A stretch of DNA of 64,000 nucleotides from Anseranas semipalmata (GCA_013399115.1 VXAA01003922.1:1-64000), one strand, 5' to 3'. Counted from the first letter of the stretch, positions 1-14,277 are shown. Program-made: numbers and translations. The notes: a model not told the origin generated them from the sequence alone.

Positions 1-2240
1 CAGAGAGCTGCCAGAGGCTGGCCCAAGTGTGCCCTTCTGCAGCCAGAGCCTGACGTCCCTGGCACCTCTGCAGCGGTGGAGGTACATTGCTCAGCAACGG
101 GCCAGGGCAGCCCCCGCCTCCTCTTGGGGCTTCCTCCAGCTGCAGATGGGAACGAAATGAAAATCCCCAAATGAAAATCATCTGGCAAGTGCTCTTGGAG
201 CTTTCCTGGTGTGCAGTGAGGTGCTGAGCGGTGTGGCAGGACAAGCAGGGAGAGATCATGTGAAGCCATGGCTCAGACTCAATGAGGCTTCTGAGAGCAA
301 GCCTGCCAGGACAGACTGTCCCCACCATGCCCTGCCCTGCAGATGCTCTGCTCCAAGGGCTGGCAGCAGCAGAGGCTGTGTGTGCTTGGAGAAGCATTCA
401 GCTGCCACAGCCCATAGACTTTCCTTTCTCTTTCAGGGAACATCCTCACTTATAGTGCGAAACCTGCATGGAGACGCTCACAGGACAAGTGAACACAACC
501 AAGCCCCATTTAGACACTGTCCCCCTGCCACTGAGTGCAAGGGAGAGACGTTGTTTGGGAATGAGCAGCCCCGGGGGCTCAGCTCTCTCCTTCTGTACAG
601 CCATGAGGACTGAGTTGCTCTGCGGGAAGAACAGCAACAACCCCAGTTCAGCGGAAGTGCCTGTTTGCAAGAGGAGGAAAGGCCACTCCTGCCTTTCTTT
701 TCCAAGCTCACCTGCCAAGTGGCAAGGTCTGCCTTCATTGCCAGATGGCACTGGTGGAGTCCATTGCTTGGGATTAGCCTGCAAGAAACATGCTGCTCTT
801 ACAGAGCAGTCCCTGGGGAGAAAGGGCCACCAGCAAGCTGCATCAGCCACCAGGACATCTGGGAGAGGCAGGGATGGCACAGAGGCTTTGCTGTAGCCAG
901 CAGTCTGGGATGTGCCCAGCAAGCCATGATGCAAGTGCTCCTGGAGGCTCTTGCTGTGATCCCAAGAAGCTCCCGAGAGGCACAAGCATCCTGAGCATTG
1001 CAGGACTTAGACCGCCTGCCCTCCTGGGCTCTCAGCCCCGCACAGAAGATTCCCACCACAAGGGAGGACATGCCAGTACTCTTGGTGGCTTCTAAACCCA
1101 TCCCTATTCCCTAGCAGAGCTCCCCTGCAGCCTGTGGATAGGCTTGACACCTCCAGCCCAGCCCAGCCCTGCTCTGCCTGGCCCTTGCTGGCCAGGAGCC
1201 CCTTTGAACATCTCTGCCTGTCCTCGTGCCCCAGGGGCTGCTGCACTGCTGCCCACCAGCGTTCTCCTCTCAGCTTCCCAGTGGAATCACAGGACCCCCC
1301 TGCAGAAGCACTCCCCACTTACTTGAGGTGCCCTGCACCCAGGCACAGCCAGAAGTGGGTGAAACAGAGCCATCCCTGCCTTTGGCTGGGCCTCCACCAA
1401 AGCCTCCCGGCTCCTGGCATTCAGTGGCCTTGGCTAGGCAAGAGAAAACAAGTGGAAGATGAGAAGTGAACCTGGCCCTGTGCTGGAGAACCAGGGCTGC
1501 CCAAAGGTGCTCTGCTGACAGAGCTGGAACAAGGGAGACGCTCACAAAATGGCGGCAGCTTGACTCCTTCACCAGGGGTTTAACGGAGGGAAGGCAGGCC
1601 TGTGCACAGAAAAGGGACAGAGAAAGAGCTCTGTGAGACCCAAGCTGCCTTTTCTCTCTCCTGCCAACCTGGGGGCAGTTAAAAGTGGTCCCCAAACCTC
1701 CAGCTATGGCCCAGCAGCCAAGCAGAGACCAGAGCTCCCTGGAGAGCTCCTGCCTGCAATGTGCTTGGGCTGCTTCCCTGCACCTCTCCCTGGTGGGAAC
1801 AGGGGAAAGAGAGGCTTTCCCTTCCTGCTCCCCAGAGAAACAAGCCCATGGGCTCTCTGCCCGCAGCAGTGGGGCACTGCTCCCCACCGTGGGAGCTGGG
1901 TTCCTGCCCGCAGCTCCACCAGGAGCATCCCAGTGAGGCCAGGTCTGGCCCATCTGGCTGAGCTCCCAGGCAGGGCTGACCCAAGGGGTGCATCCACCAC
2001 AGCTCCTTCACTGCCCAGGAGCTGCAGACAGAAAGGAGAAATACTGCCAGGCCCTGTGCCGCACCACCCCAGCCTGTGGGGATGCAGCACCCCAGCTCAC
2101 CAGAAAGTGGCCACGCAGGAGCCAGTGGGACAGGTGAGGACGAGGGAAGCGCTGCCCTCACTGCTCCCCTCCTCCTCCTCCATGGCAGCCCCTGCTGCCT
2201 CCTTCCCACCGCTCAGCACCCACAGCATCACTTATTACAC
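1..2240. other. GC-rich non-coding block, no gene recognised
   Basis: This stretch is visibly richer in G and C than everything to its right, yet it contains few CpG pairs, so it does not look like a classical CpG island. Several open frames of 60-227 codons overlap on both strands. This is expected by chance in GC-rich DNA; none shows a recognisable domain, a believable start context or a splice pattern. A CTCCTCCTCCTCC tract lies near 2168-2180, just before the composition changes. The block could be an intron or flank of another gene, an unrecognised repeat, or a contig joined from another place. I assign no function. Confidence 0.5.
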
Positions 2241-5200
2241 ACAACTAGTTTAATCTAGTACGTACCTTGGGGAAAATCTTAACCAAATGGATCTAGATTT
2301 GCAGCCTTTGTTCAGAAATGTGCTTCATATTTGCAGGCTGCTTAAACTCCAGGTAAACCCTTTCTTTAAGGGAGTATTAACTAAGTGTTAACTGATTGTT
2401 GCAGGGAGCTGAAATAATTCAACCTAATATAATAGAAAAAAAGCACAATAATTATCCACAAAAACAGTCAATATACAACGTCATTTCAGAATCTCTTTGG
2501 TCACAGATGTAATCACAAAAAAAAAATGACAAGAGAAATGGCCCACAAAAAAAGAGAACGAGACAAAACTGTACTGGAATAATCTTAACTAAAACAATAA
2601 TAGTAGTTGCATAGAAAGTATAGTTAACTGCAGAGTAACTAGGTTTCCTAAAAGTAAATCATAAATATTCAGTAGTGTAAAAAAACATGAAAAAAGAAAG
2701 TTATTAAAACTTGAGTAAATCAAAGCGTACTCTTCTGTATAATCCTGAGACTTTGTTGCTTGTCTAGAACCTGATTTTGATGTTGCTTGCATTATTGTAT
2801 AAAGCCAGTGTAACATCATTAAATTTGGTTACCTCTGATTACTGTTTTTCTAAATTAGCTTAAAAACTCCTTTACCTCCAGTATAACACAGGTAGAATAT
2901 AACAATGCTATTGCCTTTAGAGATTTCCATCTGATTGCAGCATATGAAATTCACTGATGGTAATTTACGGTTGTGTAACTGGGGAGTTCTTATTTTCAAC
3001 TGGAGTCCTGGGTTCTAGGTTCTCACAAGACAGTTGTGTGTAAACTGTCCTATATTTGCTCTTGTGGCGTAAGGATTTTCCTACCAGATGGGAAAGTCAG
3101 AGAAGAACAATACAGGAAGGGGAAAGAAAAGGAATTTAAATTTGATGGATTTCCCCTTCTGCTCTATAATTGTTCCTGTGTGTTCAGAGGATCTACTTCT
3201 AGGCTATGGTTTTCTGCTTCTGTTACTATTCAGGCATAATTTTTAGGGAATAATTTTTCTGTTGAGAGTCATTCACCCTCCAGTAGAGGGACATCAATCT
3301 ACCGTAAGTTACAGCTTCTATCAGAACTGTGATATGTTTCCAGCATTTTCCTCTGTGTCATCGCAGTCTCTGAGTATTTCTCAGTATTTCAAAAATACTG
3401 ATTTTGGCAGTATGTTGAGTTGCTCAAGACACTGAAGCTTTAATTATATTGTAAATTACATTCTCCAGAGCTGCGTATTCTGCATCGTCATTCTTTGAAG
3501 CATGGTGAATTATCTCTTCTGAGAGTATACGCTGCTTGATAAAGAAATGCTTTTCACATGTTTTATTTTAATGTTTGGTTATGCCAAATATCCCCTTCTG
3601 TGTCCCAAAGAGGAGTAAGCAGAAGCCTGTAAGCCTATTATCGTCACTAAAAGCCAGCTACAATGTCTCAATTTTTATTACTTCAGTAAAGAATAATTTC
3701 CTACCTATGGGTCTAAGTTCTGCTCTTCTAGTGATAATGAAGTCGGTAAAAGCACTGGCTGGTTCAGTAGTTCTGCTTTCAAAATATTGTATGCTAGCCT
3801 TACTGAGAGTGGCAGGATTTAGCTCCTTCTTAGCAAGGATTCTCCCATGCTTTGCCTTGTGATATTTGCTGCATTATCAGTTTTGCAGTCTCTTTAGGGC
3901 AACGTTGGTCCTACTGTTCTCAACACATTGTCAAATTTATCTGAAATAACACTATATTAAGCTATTAAGAATGCTGATTTTTTTTTCTAAGAAATCTTTA
4001 AAATCTTCACTATGTGATATTTTTCAGTCAGTGGCTGTCTTTGTAAGGGGATGGTTGTCCCATGTTTGCAAGTGTGGGACATGCATAATCTTTCAGGAGA
4101 ATTGGACATTGGAATCCATCACAGGTGTGAATTGCACTGCATGAGTTTGATTCTATAACTGGTGAAGCTGGCCTCATATCCAGTTACACTATTAAAGTTT
4201 CTTAATTTGTATGAACCATCCTTTAAACACTGACATAGTTTATTTAGTCCATTACGTCAAAATGCCAGAGCATAATTAGGTAGATGAAAAGCAGTACTCC
4301 TACTAATACTTGTAGAGACACTTGACCATTAAGTTTAATAAATGCAGTATTCCTATGATGAGGTTGCTACAGGTGTTAAAACCTGCTTTTTTTCCTTCCA
4401 GTTACATGTATGTGCCTTGTTTGTAAAGAATTGTGTTCATCAGTTGCACCTTATGTTGTATTGCATCACATGATGATTTTATACTTAAAAGTTTATTTGT
4501 TGTTTTTTATTTTGCTTTCCTTCACTTTACATAAAATTATCAGTTGTTTTAAATAATCTGTGCATTAATAACTGACATTCCTTCCTTTACAATCAGCCTT
4601 ACAGACTATAAGAATCTGTCATGTTTCAGTGCATGTCTTTCATTCCTGTACCCTGCATCCACAGTCATTGTTTCATCAGTCAAAACTGAGATGTCTAAAG
4701 TAAAATGAGAAGCAGTGCAGAGAAAACCAAATGTTATAAAATAGGTTGAAACAAATCCATTTTCATGCTTCTCCTCCCATTGTTAAAATAAAAGAGCCTG
4801 TAATGAGCTCAGTGAGAATTCTTCCTGAGTGGGAAGATTGTAAAAGTGACTGCAAGCACTAATGTGGCTATCCACTCTCTTAACCATGGGACTGCCGATG
4901 CCTAAAAGCTAGGCATAGCTTGTGTCCTGCTATTTTCCAGCTGTCCCTGTTTGCCGTAATGGCCACTTAGGTCCAGAGACAGTTGAATAAAACTTCGAGC
5001 AACCCAGGCTTTAGTCAGATATGCTTAAGGCAGCATAAAACAGACATATTGCTAGCTTTAACTCCACTTGGAACTGTCCATCTCTCTACTAAATCTATAT
5101 GATAACAACACGAACCTCAATCCTTACTGAGATAAAAGGAAGGAGTATGTAAAACTATCTCCAGCAGCTACAGGCTGTGCACAAAACAAAATTTATCTGG

Positions 5201-6090
5201 TTCCAAGAAAACGACGTAGAAGGATTGTAAAGAGCTCACAGACAACCTTGGAGAAAAACACCATTCAACTCGTCTTCAAGAAATGAGGGTGAGTGAACAT
5301 GGTGTTGCTTCTTTAGTAATTCTGCAGTAGGGGGTTCTATAGTATGGAGTATATATATGCCTATATGTTATTCCCTTTTTAGGTAGTTTCTTGAGAGAAC
5401 TTTATGTCCCATTATTCAATTTCAGGTTCAATCTTTAAGCCATATATCTATAAAATTTCTTTTTTTTTTTTTTTCTACCTTATGACAACACAAGTCTAAG
5501 ATATTAAAAAATCCTGTCTGTGTCTCAAGTGAGTTTTCTCTCAGATTATGCTGTCAGTTTAGTCCACCTGCTCAGCTTCAGGCAGTTGTATCTGAGACGT
5601 TGTGCTTTGGTGTCCTTTGCTAAGGGTCTTCCTGTTAAGATCTCCCCCCATTTTCCCATGTCAAGGGCCCAAATTCAATCATCCGTACTCCTGTCTTGCC
5701 TTCCTCTCAGCCATTTTCTAGTCTATTCGTATCCTTATGCCTCCTATCATTTCAGTGCCTGAGCACTTTTCCGAATTGAGTAGTGTAACTAATGCGTATG
5801 GCTTATTCTCTCACTCCTTTTTTTTTTTTTNNTTTTTTTTTTTTTTTTTGTATTGTCTTGCCATGACTTTATAAAGATAATACACACACGGAAGATGATA
5901 AAATTTGTGATGGCCTCTACTTGATGTGGCCAACTCTTTGACATCCTTTTCGCCATCCTGTCTCCTGTGAAAATGATTTACAATGTGCACTATAGGGATT
6001 TCTTAGTACCATGGATGTTGAATCTGGTTCTCACCTCAGAGATAACAATGTCAATAAGGTGATTCCATTGCACTGAGTACTGCAAAACTG
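2241..6090. other. AT-rich upstream or intronic sequence
   Basis: AT-rich DNA without a supportable exon. I looked for the missing 5' partner of the PLAT exon at 14278 (a phase 1 to phase 0 exon of about 150-190 bp with a Y/W-x-V-x-V-x-T-G/D start) and did not find it here. A long T run at 5818-5849 is interrupted by two undetermined bases at 5831-5832. Confidence 0.5.
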
Positions 6091-6672
6091 CAGAATAGTT
6101 GAGGTTAGAAAGTCCAACCTCCCTGCTCAGGGTCAGCTAGAGCAGGTTGCTCAGGACATTGTCTGTTCAGATTTTTAATATCACCCAAGACAGAGGTGTC
6201 TCTACAAGTTCTCTGGACAATCCGTTCCAATATTTGACCACTCTCATCCTTTCTTTTTTCCATATGTTTAAATGGAATTTATTGTATTTCAACCTGTGCC
6301 CATTGCATTTTGTCCTGTCATGGGGCACCATGGAAAAGAGCTTGGCTCTGGCCTCTTTTTGTCCTCCCTTCAGGTATTTATGCACAGTGATAGCATCCCC
6401 CCTGAGCCTTCTCCTGTCCAGGCTGAAGAATCCCAGCTCTCTCAGCCTTTCCTCATAGGAGACATGCTTCAGTCCCTTTGTCATCTTCATGGCCTTTCAC
6501 TGGACTCTTTCAGTATGTCCATGCCTTTTGTACTGGGGGGGCCCAGAACTGGATGCAGCATTCCTGATTTGTCTCATCAGGGCTGAGTGGAAGGGAAGGA
6601 TCACTCCCCTCAGCCTGCTAGCTGTGCTCTTCCTTCTGCAGTACAAGAGGCTGTTGGCCTTCTTTACATCAG
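6091..6672 (-). mobile_element. CR1 LINE fragment, 3' part, reverse orientation
   Basis: Read on the minus strand this is the end of a CR1 non-LTR retrotransposon: the C-terminal part of the reverse-transcriptase reading frame followed by the 3' untranslated region. The minus-strand frame at 6490-6167 contains the family signature ERLRELGFFSLDRRRLRGD. The plus-strand text at 6109-6160 (AAGTCCAACCTCCCTGCTCAG and following) is the complement of the usual CR1 3' region. The copy is 5'-truncated, as most CR1 insertions are, and inactive. Upstream of that frame it continues as a matching but out-of-frame segment to about 6672. Boundaries are accurate to roughly 20 bp. Confidence 0.9.
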
Positions 6673-9600
6673 GATAAAAAAATATCCTTCACTCCCTAGG
6701 AAGGCAATGCAGAAAGTGGAAGTCTGATGTGCTCACTGTAGCCTACATTGTTGAGAGAAGACACTGTGTCCATCTGTTGGATGTAATATTTTTTTCAGAG
6801 CTGATGACTTCATGCCTGAGTGATAAATATTGCTGTAAATCCATCAGGAGATGACAGACATACATTGCAGAGGTCTGTTCATAGTCTGCCAGGTTATTAC
6901 AGAATCAACAGTTGAAAGAAAAGTAAATCAGAGATCCAGTCCTACTCCAAGGTTTTGGATTGAGGTGACTGCTCTGTATGTACCTTCTCTTAAATGAATC
7001 TTCATGTATCTTCAGACTGTTCAAAGCACTGTTATGTGCTCACCAGCATAATCTTTCTTATGACACATCAATTCTTCATGCATAACCTGCTCTTGTCCAA
7101 CCACAGCATCATTCTGTTTGCATGCTGTGTGTACATGTGGTGAAGGTTAAGTAGAGCTTAAGTTTTCTGACATGGCCGGAACTTTGCTGAGCTTTGTTAC
7201 AGCCAATGCTAGGCTGTATCTCAGTTCACACCCTCTGGTAGGCAGTGTTTTAATTCCCTACCTATTAAATGTGGAAAATTTCACATCCAGGAAAACACTC
7301 CTGGCCTAACTTGGAAAACTGCCAACAACTTGGAAAAATCTCAAATACATAAGTAGCTACATTCTCCTAATATGGAAGTTTTGTTCTTGTTTTCAAGAAC
7401 TGACACCCTGATACTGTAAATACTTGGAGCCGGCATAACTACCCACACTGAGAAAGAAAAGAATTCTTCCACAGCTTTAATGTTATTCTTAAAACATTTT
7501 CTCCTGTTTGCTGCACTTCAGGGTGGAATAAACAAGCTGTTGGTACTGCAAGATGAGTGGGTAATGGCAATGTGACGTTTCCTTTCTCTCATTAACCTGG
7601 TAATGGATAATTGGCATCCATTTTAGTGAATACTAGCCCATTGTTAGCCTATATTGGAAGGTCAAGGGAATGAATATTGATATGGAACTAGCTACAGGAT
7701 GAAAAGAGGTTGAGTGGACTGGAAAAGAAAGTGTTTAACTACCAGTGTGCAATGAGCAGTGGTTGTTTACCCAGTTTATTTGTATGACCAAAGCAAGTAC
7801 GAAGTGGGAGAAAATAATGCTGATTTTTATGTGGCCTTTGATCCTACTCCTTACATGTCTATATCTGACTTTTTCATGAGACCGTTAAGTTTCTATGTGA
7901 GCATTTGTGGCACATGCTGATTCTTGAGGTAATGCATAACTGTGCCACGTTCATTGACTGCAATTCATAAATAGGCTGAGTTCAGACATCTGGAAAATAC
8001 AAGCACTGTGGGTGGGCCATGGGTTCTTCGCTGGTACATCAGTTATAATATTTTTGGCAACTCTTGCCAGCTGCATGCTCACAAAGTAAAAATGTCTTCT
8101 GCATCCAAAGATTTCTCCATTATATGCAGATGCTGTAAAAGTTAAACTAATGAAGTCAATGATTTCTCTTCCTTTTGGGAATCCAGCTGCTGCACATGAC
8201 TTCTCTGAAATTCTGTTAATGAGAATGCCTTACATGAAATTAATAACTGTCTGTCAAGCATAGCCTCTAGCAGTTGTGTTAGACATTGGGATTTTTGGTA
8301 TAATCACTCCTGAAGTGTTGACATATACAAATGATTTTCATGCTAGCCTGAGTTTATTTCAAAGACATCGCAGAATACTGTCTGTACAACAGGAATGCAG
8401 TGACATTATTTTGCTTCTTCCACTATATAAAGAGAAATAAAGTCATTACACATATTCTTTCCATCCTTCTACTGAAGTATTTTTCCATTGAACGGTCTCT
8501 TGTTATGCTCTTACTTTACTTTTCACTTAGTTAAAGATCTCAGGTACATGAAAATAGGTCATACTGACTCCACTCAAAGTATATGTATGGTAGGGACTGA
8601 AAAGAGTATTTGCATAGCTCATTTAGAAACAGAATTAAAATCTAGCCCTTGCATCCTCCTTAGGAATAACTTCCTAATAAATCTAGATTTAACTTATGCT
8701 TAGGGACAAATTGTAAAATACGATCTTTGCTAAGCTTCAATTTCTAAAAGCAAAGACAAGTTTTCTAAGGCATGGTTTAATGAAAATGTTCCTATTGCTT
8801 TGTGAAGAAGAGAGTTTAGTTCTGTGCTTGTACAAAAAATAAGTAGCAGCAATGAGCAAAGCATACAGTTGTATTGATTAGCAGGCTAAATTTTATTAAT
8901 TGTTTGCAAATTGTTTGCATATTTAGAATAAGGGTGTGGCTGAACCATATCTACCTATACTTGAAAATGTGTCCCTTTTGAAAATGGCAGTTTCTTCAAT
9001 AACGTGTTGGTACTGATACTATAAAATATAATGAGTGTTGATACTGATGGATAGTTTAATATATTTATTGACTATAGCAGTGAAGAAAAATACCACAAAG
9101 AGAATAGAATTACTGCAATCATTGTACTCACAAAGATATTATTATGGTTATTAAGTGCTGGCAGTCTCTCTCACATAAGCATAAGGGTCAATACGAGGCC
9201 AAACTGTTCATTCCCTTCAGAGCTCATCACAGAATTTGGCACAACTCAGCTGACACATCAGATGGGGTTTCACGGTCAATCAACAAGTGAACTGTAAATG
9301 GTGACTCAAATATTATGTAAAAGTATGCTGGAAAGGGTGTGAGGTTAGCATTTGTGAGAAGACCTCTTAATAGGTAATCCTTAGGAAGGTCGGTGTATCC
9401 GATGTTTGTGATATCTAGATTCCTTTACCTACATGAGATATCTGTGATTACATGTTCTTGTTTGTTAACTCTGCAGGAGTTCAGGTCTTGTTTATGATCT
9501 ACGCATGGCTGACCAAATCAGACTGGCAGCTTCGTACCCCAAAACTGTTATCTTTTTAACTTTACAAGTTTAAATTTCCATCCACATCCAGACTCTACTG

Positions 9601-10734
9601 TATCAAACTAGAGGTTTTACAGGAAGTAAGAGAAAGTTTGCAAACTAATTTTTAATATATTAAATAAACTAACCTTTGAACTTTCACAATGCTTTGACTA
9701 TGTTCTTTGTTTGAGGATTGGATATCTGATGATTTTGTCAATTCTTTCTTTTGTATAGGCCAGCAAATATTAGACTCAAGCTGCCACTTTTGCTGCAACA
9801 CTTCTGTTCAGTGCTCACCAGTATTAGTGTGCCTGGAGGAGCAGTACTGTTGGTCTGAGGGACTACTGTGCTAACTCAGATATACTGTTGCTAGGACTCT
9901 AGCAAGTTTGCTCAGGCCAATGTAGACATCTTAAAATACATCATGTCTCTGTTTCCTTATCATTTAGGAAATCTGACTGCCTACAACATCTGTTTACAGT
10001 GTAGTGGAGGAATATCATTGTTGACTATGTTTTTCAGCAGATACACAACATATTCACCTGAGCAGCTTGTTGTTATTCTTCCCTTATTCTGTGTGCACAA
10101 CTTCTGCTAGCATCAACAGAAATTGCATTCCCATATAAAAGAGAGACGAGGTAACTGTAAGTGGCATCATCCATGTGCAAAAACACTAGCTTTATACAGT
10201 TAACTGGGAGCTTTACAACTGATGATTTTTGACTGAGTTATGGGAAAATAGCAACTAACATAAAATGAGCAGAAAATTTTAGAAAAAATATAGAATTTTG
10301 GACTTGTGTCTTCTGAGAAACTCAACATTTGTGAATAGAGCTTTGTAGTGTCCCTGTGAGAGAGGTGTAAGTGTTGCCCTTGTTGTAAAGTTAAGAAAGT
10401 GAAGCAAAGAGGGCTAGTGAATAATGTAATGTTTCTCAGGAAGCCTAAAGCAGATCTGGGAATAGAATATAGTTGTCTGAATTCCAGACTGGTGCTTTAA
10501 TTCTGGGACCCATCTGCATGGGCCTCTGCATGGCCATTTATTGCAGTTCTGTCAGAAAGGCTGTTTCCATATAAAATGCATCCATGGAACCATAATAGAG
10601 AACAGCTAGAATAAGGTTTTTGTAAACATGTTTACTAGGGCAACAACGTCAAATTTGCTCTACAACTTTTTGCAGAATATTCTGGATGTGAAACTAAATT
10701 TATAAATGCCAGCTTGTGTTCAAGTCATGCAGAA
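6673..10734. other. AT-rich sequence, nothing recognised
   Basis: No exon, RNA gene or recognisable repeat can be supported. Short open frames such as the one near 8488-8703 have no domain and no splice signals in register with the PLAT gene. Confidence 0.45.
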
Positions 10735-11151
10735 GTTCAACAGGAAGACAGGCCGAGAGAATTGGGGTTGTTCAGCCTGGAGAAGAGAAGGCTCCAGGGA
10801 GACCTTATAGTGGCCTTCCAGTACCTAAAGAGGGCCTACAGGAAAGCTGGGGAGGGACTCTTTGTCAGGGAGTGTAGTGATAGAACAAGTGGGAATGGCT
10901 TTAAACTAAAAGAGAGGAGATTTAGATTATATATAAGGAAGAAATTCTTCACTATGAGTGTGGTGAGGCAGTGGAACAGGTTGCCCAGAGAAGCTGTGGA
11001 TGCCCCATCCCTGGAAGTGTTCAAGGCCAGGTTGGATGGGGCTTTGAGCAACCCGGTCTAGGGAGGTGGTCCCTGACCATGGCAGGGGGCTTGGAACCAG
11101 GTGATCTTTAAGGTCCCTTCCAACCCAAACCATTCAGTGATTCTATGATTT
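10735..11151 (+). mobile_element. CR1 LINE 3' fragment, forward orientation
   Basis: A 5'-truncated CR1 copy on the plus strand. Its translated start includes RELGLFSLEKRRLQGD, then a V-x-x-W-N-R-L-P-R-E motif (near 10962-10995), both typical of the CR1 reverse-transcriptase C-terminus. It ends with the characteristic AAGGTCCCTTCCAACCCAAA and the tail ATTCAGTGATTCTATGATT. The open frame ends at the natural CR1 stop near 11061, so this copy is relatively little decayed at its 3' end. It cannot transpose because the rest of the element is missing. Confidence 0.93.
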
Positions 11152-14100
11152 AGTCGATACTAGAAATGGAGGAACAACCACAAGATACAGTGCTTATGTT
11201 GGCAAAAGAATATCATTAGCTCTACCATGTTATACAAATATTTTCATCTGCATTTCACTGCAAGAGCAAAATTTGACATAAATTTGACAGGATTCCAGTT
11301 GGCAAAAAGTAACATGTTAGTAAGTCAATACCAGTGAGAGACCAGTGTGATATCTGCTCTGACAGAAAGATAAATTATTCCTATCCCCAAAACTACAACA
11401 GGAGCTGAAACTGAGTCTGTAATTGTATTATGTTTTCAGGAGCATCATATGCAGCTGATTTGCTCTCTGCTGTTGACATCCTTGCCTTAATGTCCACCCA
11501 AGAATAGACATGATTTTTTTTTGGCCCAAGAATGCCCTTAAACAATTAGTCAGAAACATAAATATTATTAAACATGCTTTTAGTTTGGCAGTGTTCTGTA
11601 TTTTTAATCATTTTTTAAGAGACCCTTCAGTCCCAGAAATATGCTATTACCTATAATGGCTCTATGTCCTGCACAATTTACCATTCTAAAAATCTCATAA
11701 TTTGAGAATTTAATAGTAGTCAGAAGCAAACATACATTTGGTTGACACTTTGGACAAATTCACAATTAGCACATTGTCATAACTTCCTTAATGTTGTTAT
11801 ATTGTGTTCTCTTTTAGAGGGTGAATGTTAGGGAGGGATAGGAAGCATAGAAAGCCACAAATACAGGAATGTTTATAGATGCTAAACAGGATGTTAGTGA
11901 ATATAATCAAACTGTTTGCAAATAGGAGTGTCTCCTGGAGAAACATAACTGTCTGGACAGGGCTTTTTGTTCTGTATGGATTTTTCTGGAAACTCCATTT
12001 TATCAGTTTTGATGGCTTGCTGTGTTCCTTATCCAGTAACAGGAAGTCCCTGCATGGTGATGATTTTTGTTTTAATTTCCCTTTTCTTCTATTTCATATT
12101 GATTCTTTTTTTTTCCCCTTTTCCTCATTCAGTTAACCTATCTCTGCTTATTTTTGTGAGCTTTTCTCTCCATTTGTACCAGTGGTCTGCCAAACATCAG
12201 CAACAATGTTGAACTCTACAAATTCACCTGGAAATGTATCTCCTATCTTAGATTTCCTTCGGGGAAAAAAGCTCATTAGCGTAATATGCTAAATAGAATT
12301 AATACAATTAAGGAAGTTATGGCTTCACTTTTCAGCCCACTCATATGGTATCCATTGTATATATATGTGGGATTTTTTATCAATAATGTTTCAGTTTGTT
12401 TCACAGACAAATGACTGATTAGATGCTTCAGAAAACAAAAGGGGCTCTTCAACAGAGTTTCCCGATCCTGGCTGAGAGTCCTGGTAATGAAAACTGTATA
12501 CAAAGATGCCTCTGACACTCCTCTTTCAACAAAGGCTATGCCAGAATTTAATCATGGGCATGATGTCGCAAGGGTTTTTTTTTTTTTTTTTTTACCAAAT
12601 CACCCTTTAAAACTTCTGCACCACAAGTAACAGCCAGTGCCTCAATCTCAGGAGAATACCACCTGTGTTTTTAGCCAATACTACACTTCATTCAGTTTGC
12701 AATAAAGGGGGAGAGTTCTAATATACTGTTATATTTGTTTGCTAGTCAAAATTAGCAGTCACTTGCCCACTGCAGAGGTCTCTGCTTTGTGGCTGTGTGA
12801 GAGGGTTAGTATGGCAACCTAGCCTATACCTTGGCTACATTTGTGATAAGTTCCAGAGAGCTTTTATCTGCTGTTGTAATTTTGCTGTGTATTAGCAGCA
12901 TATTTTTAATGTGCATGGCTTTATTACAATAGTTATAATTATATGTTCAGGTTAGCACCTCTTACTTTAACATACTGTTTTAATATAGGAAAACCTGCTA
13001 CTTGGCCATAAGTGTGACACTACTCAGACTTTGTACCATTAGCATGTGTGTCATGATATCATCCCATCAGCCTGAATTGCACCAGGCTTGTCTCAGGGAA
13101 GCAAGCAAATGGTGATCAACTAAGGCTGCTCAACTCTCTTTTCTGATGGTCCTCATGAACAAGAAATGTCAGAGTTAAAACTAGGCTGTGTCATTGCCTA
13201 TGAAAACATTTCAACAAAAGAGTGAAAGGGGCATGTCTCTAGTGTCCTTGTGTTCCCCAGCTCCACAGAACTGTCCCATGGAGAAAAAGAACATTAACTT
13301 GCAGTGTTGCTTTGCAAAAATCATTGAAGGGGAAACTCTCATTCTGGGTCAGACATTAATACTGCCTTCCAGAACAGACCCAATGGAACTTCAAACACAA
13401 ATCCTAGTTCATCATATTTGGTGATTCTGACAGTTGGGGCAATGTTCATGTTTGTTATCTGCTTGTCTATCCTTTTTTTTTTTTTTTTTTTAATGCACAA
13501 CAGTAGAAAATTGGTATAACGGTAAAAGAAACAACTATTTTTTTTCCCTCTGTGATTATTTTCCCTGTACCATAAGCTTTCAAACACATCACTGAAAATG
13601 AAAACAGTTAACCCTGCTTTTGTGCTTAGGTTTCTGCGATCAGCATTGCTCAAAAAACTTCTGCAGTCCAAAACAAAGTGGCTCTTATTTCAGGGCTGCA
13701 GTATTCAATGCGACATAGTCATGTTTTATTGTTTAAATTTGCTGCAGTGTGGCATCAGCACTTACAGAAACAGTTAACCCCGACACCAGTGCACATAAAA
13801 ATAGAAGACAGAGAAAAGTGGGCCACAGCAGACTGATAAGTGGTAGGAATAGTTAATGGAGCTCTGCTGATGGTAACACTATGGAGTGCAAAATATATTA
13901 CTGCGTGCAGCAATGACTGAAGGTACTTCTGTTGGTTAAATAGTGTATTTGTCTAGAAATAGAGGTTTACATTACCACACTACAAACTGGATGCTGTTAA
14001 GAGATCTAAAAAGAGTCTGAATTGTTTGAGCCCTTTAGTCACTTTAAATAATACAGTATTCAAGTCAATTAAATTACTCTTGCAGACTACTTCATATGCT

Positions 14101-14277
14101 TTTACTTGTTTGCTCTGGGTTTCATTGTATATTAAGGCTTCATTTTCTGAATAGAATGCTTGGTTACATGTTAGCTGCACACTTAGCTTGCATGCCCAGT
14201 GTAAGAAGGATTTTTAAAAGATAACATTATAATTTTTTTGTTCAAATCTGGGATTTTTTTTTTTTTTCTCACTACAG
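11152..14277. other. Probable intron upstream of the first visible PLAT exon
   Basis: AT-rich DNA with T runs near 12571-12593 and 13471-13491. No upstream PLAT exon is recognisable. The first visible PLAT exon starts in the middle of a domain in phase 0, so sequence immediately to its left must be intron. Confidence 0.55.

Noticed and set aside
1270..2253. Overlapping open frames of up to 227 codons on both strands in the GC-rich left end
   Set aside because: Low-complexity Pro/Ser/Gly-rich translations in several frames at once, no domain, no splice pattern; typical of GC-rich non-coding DNA.
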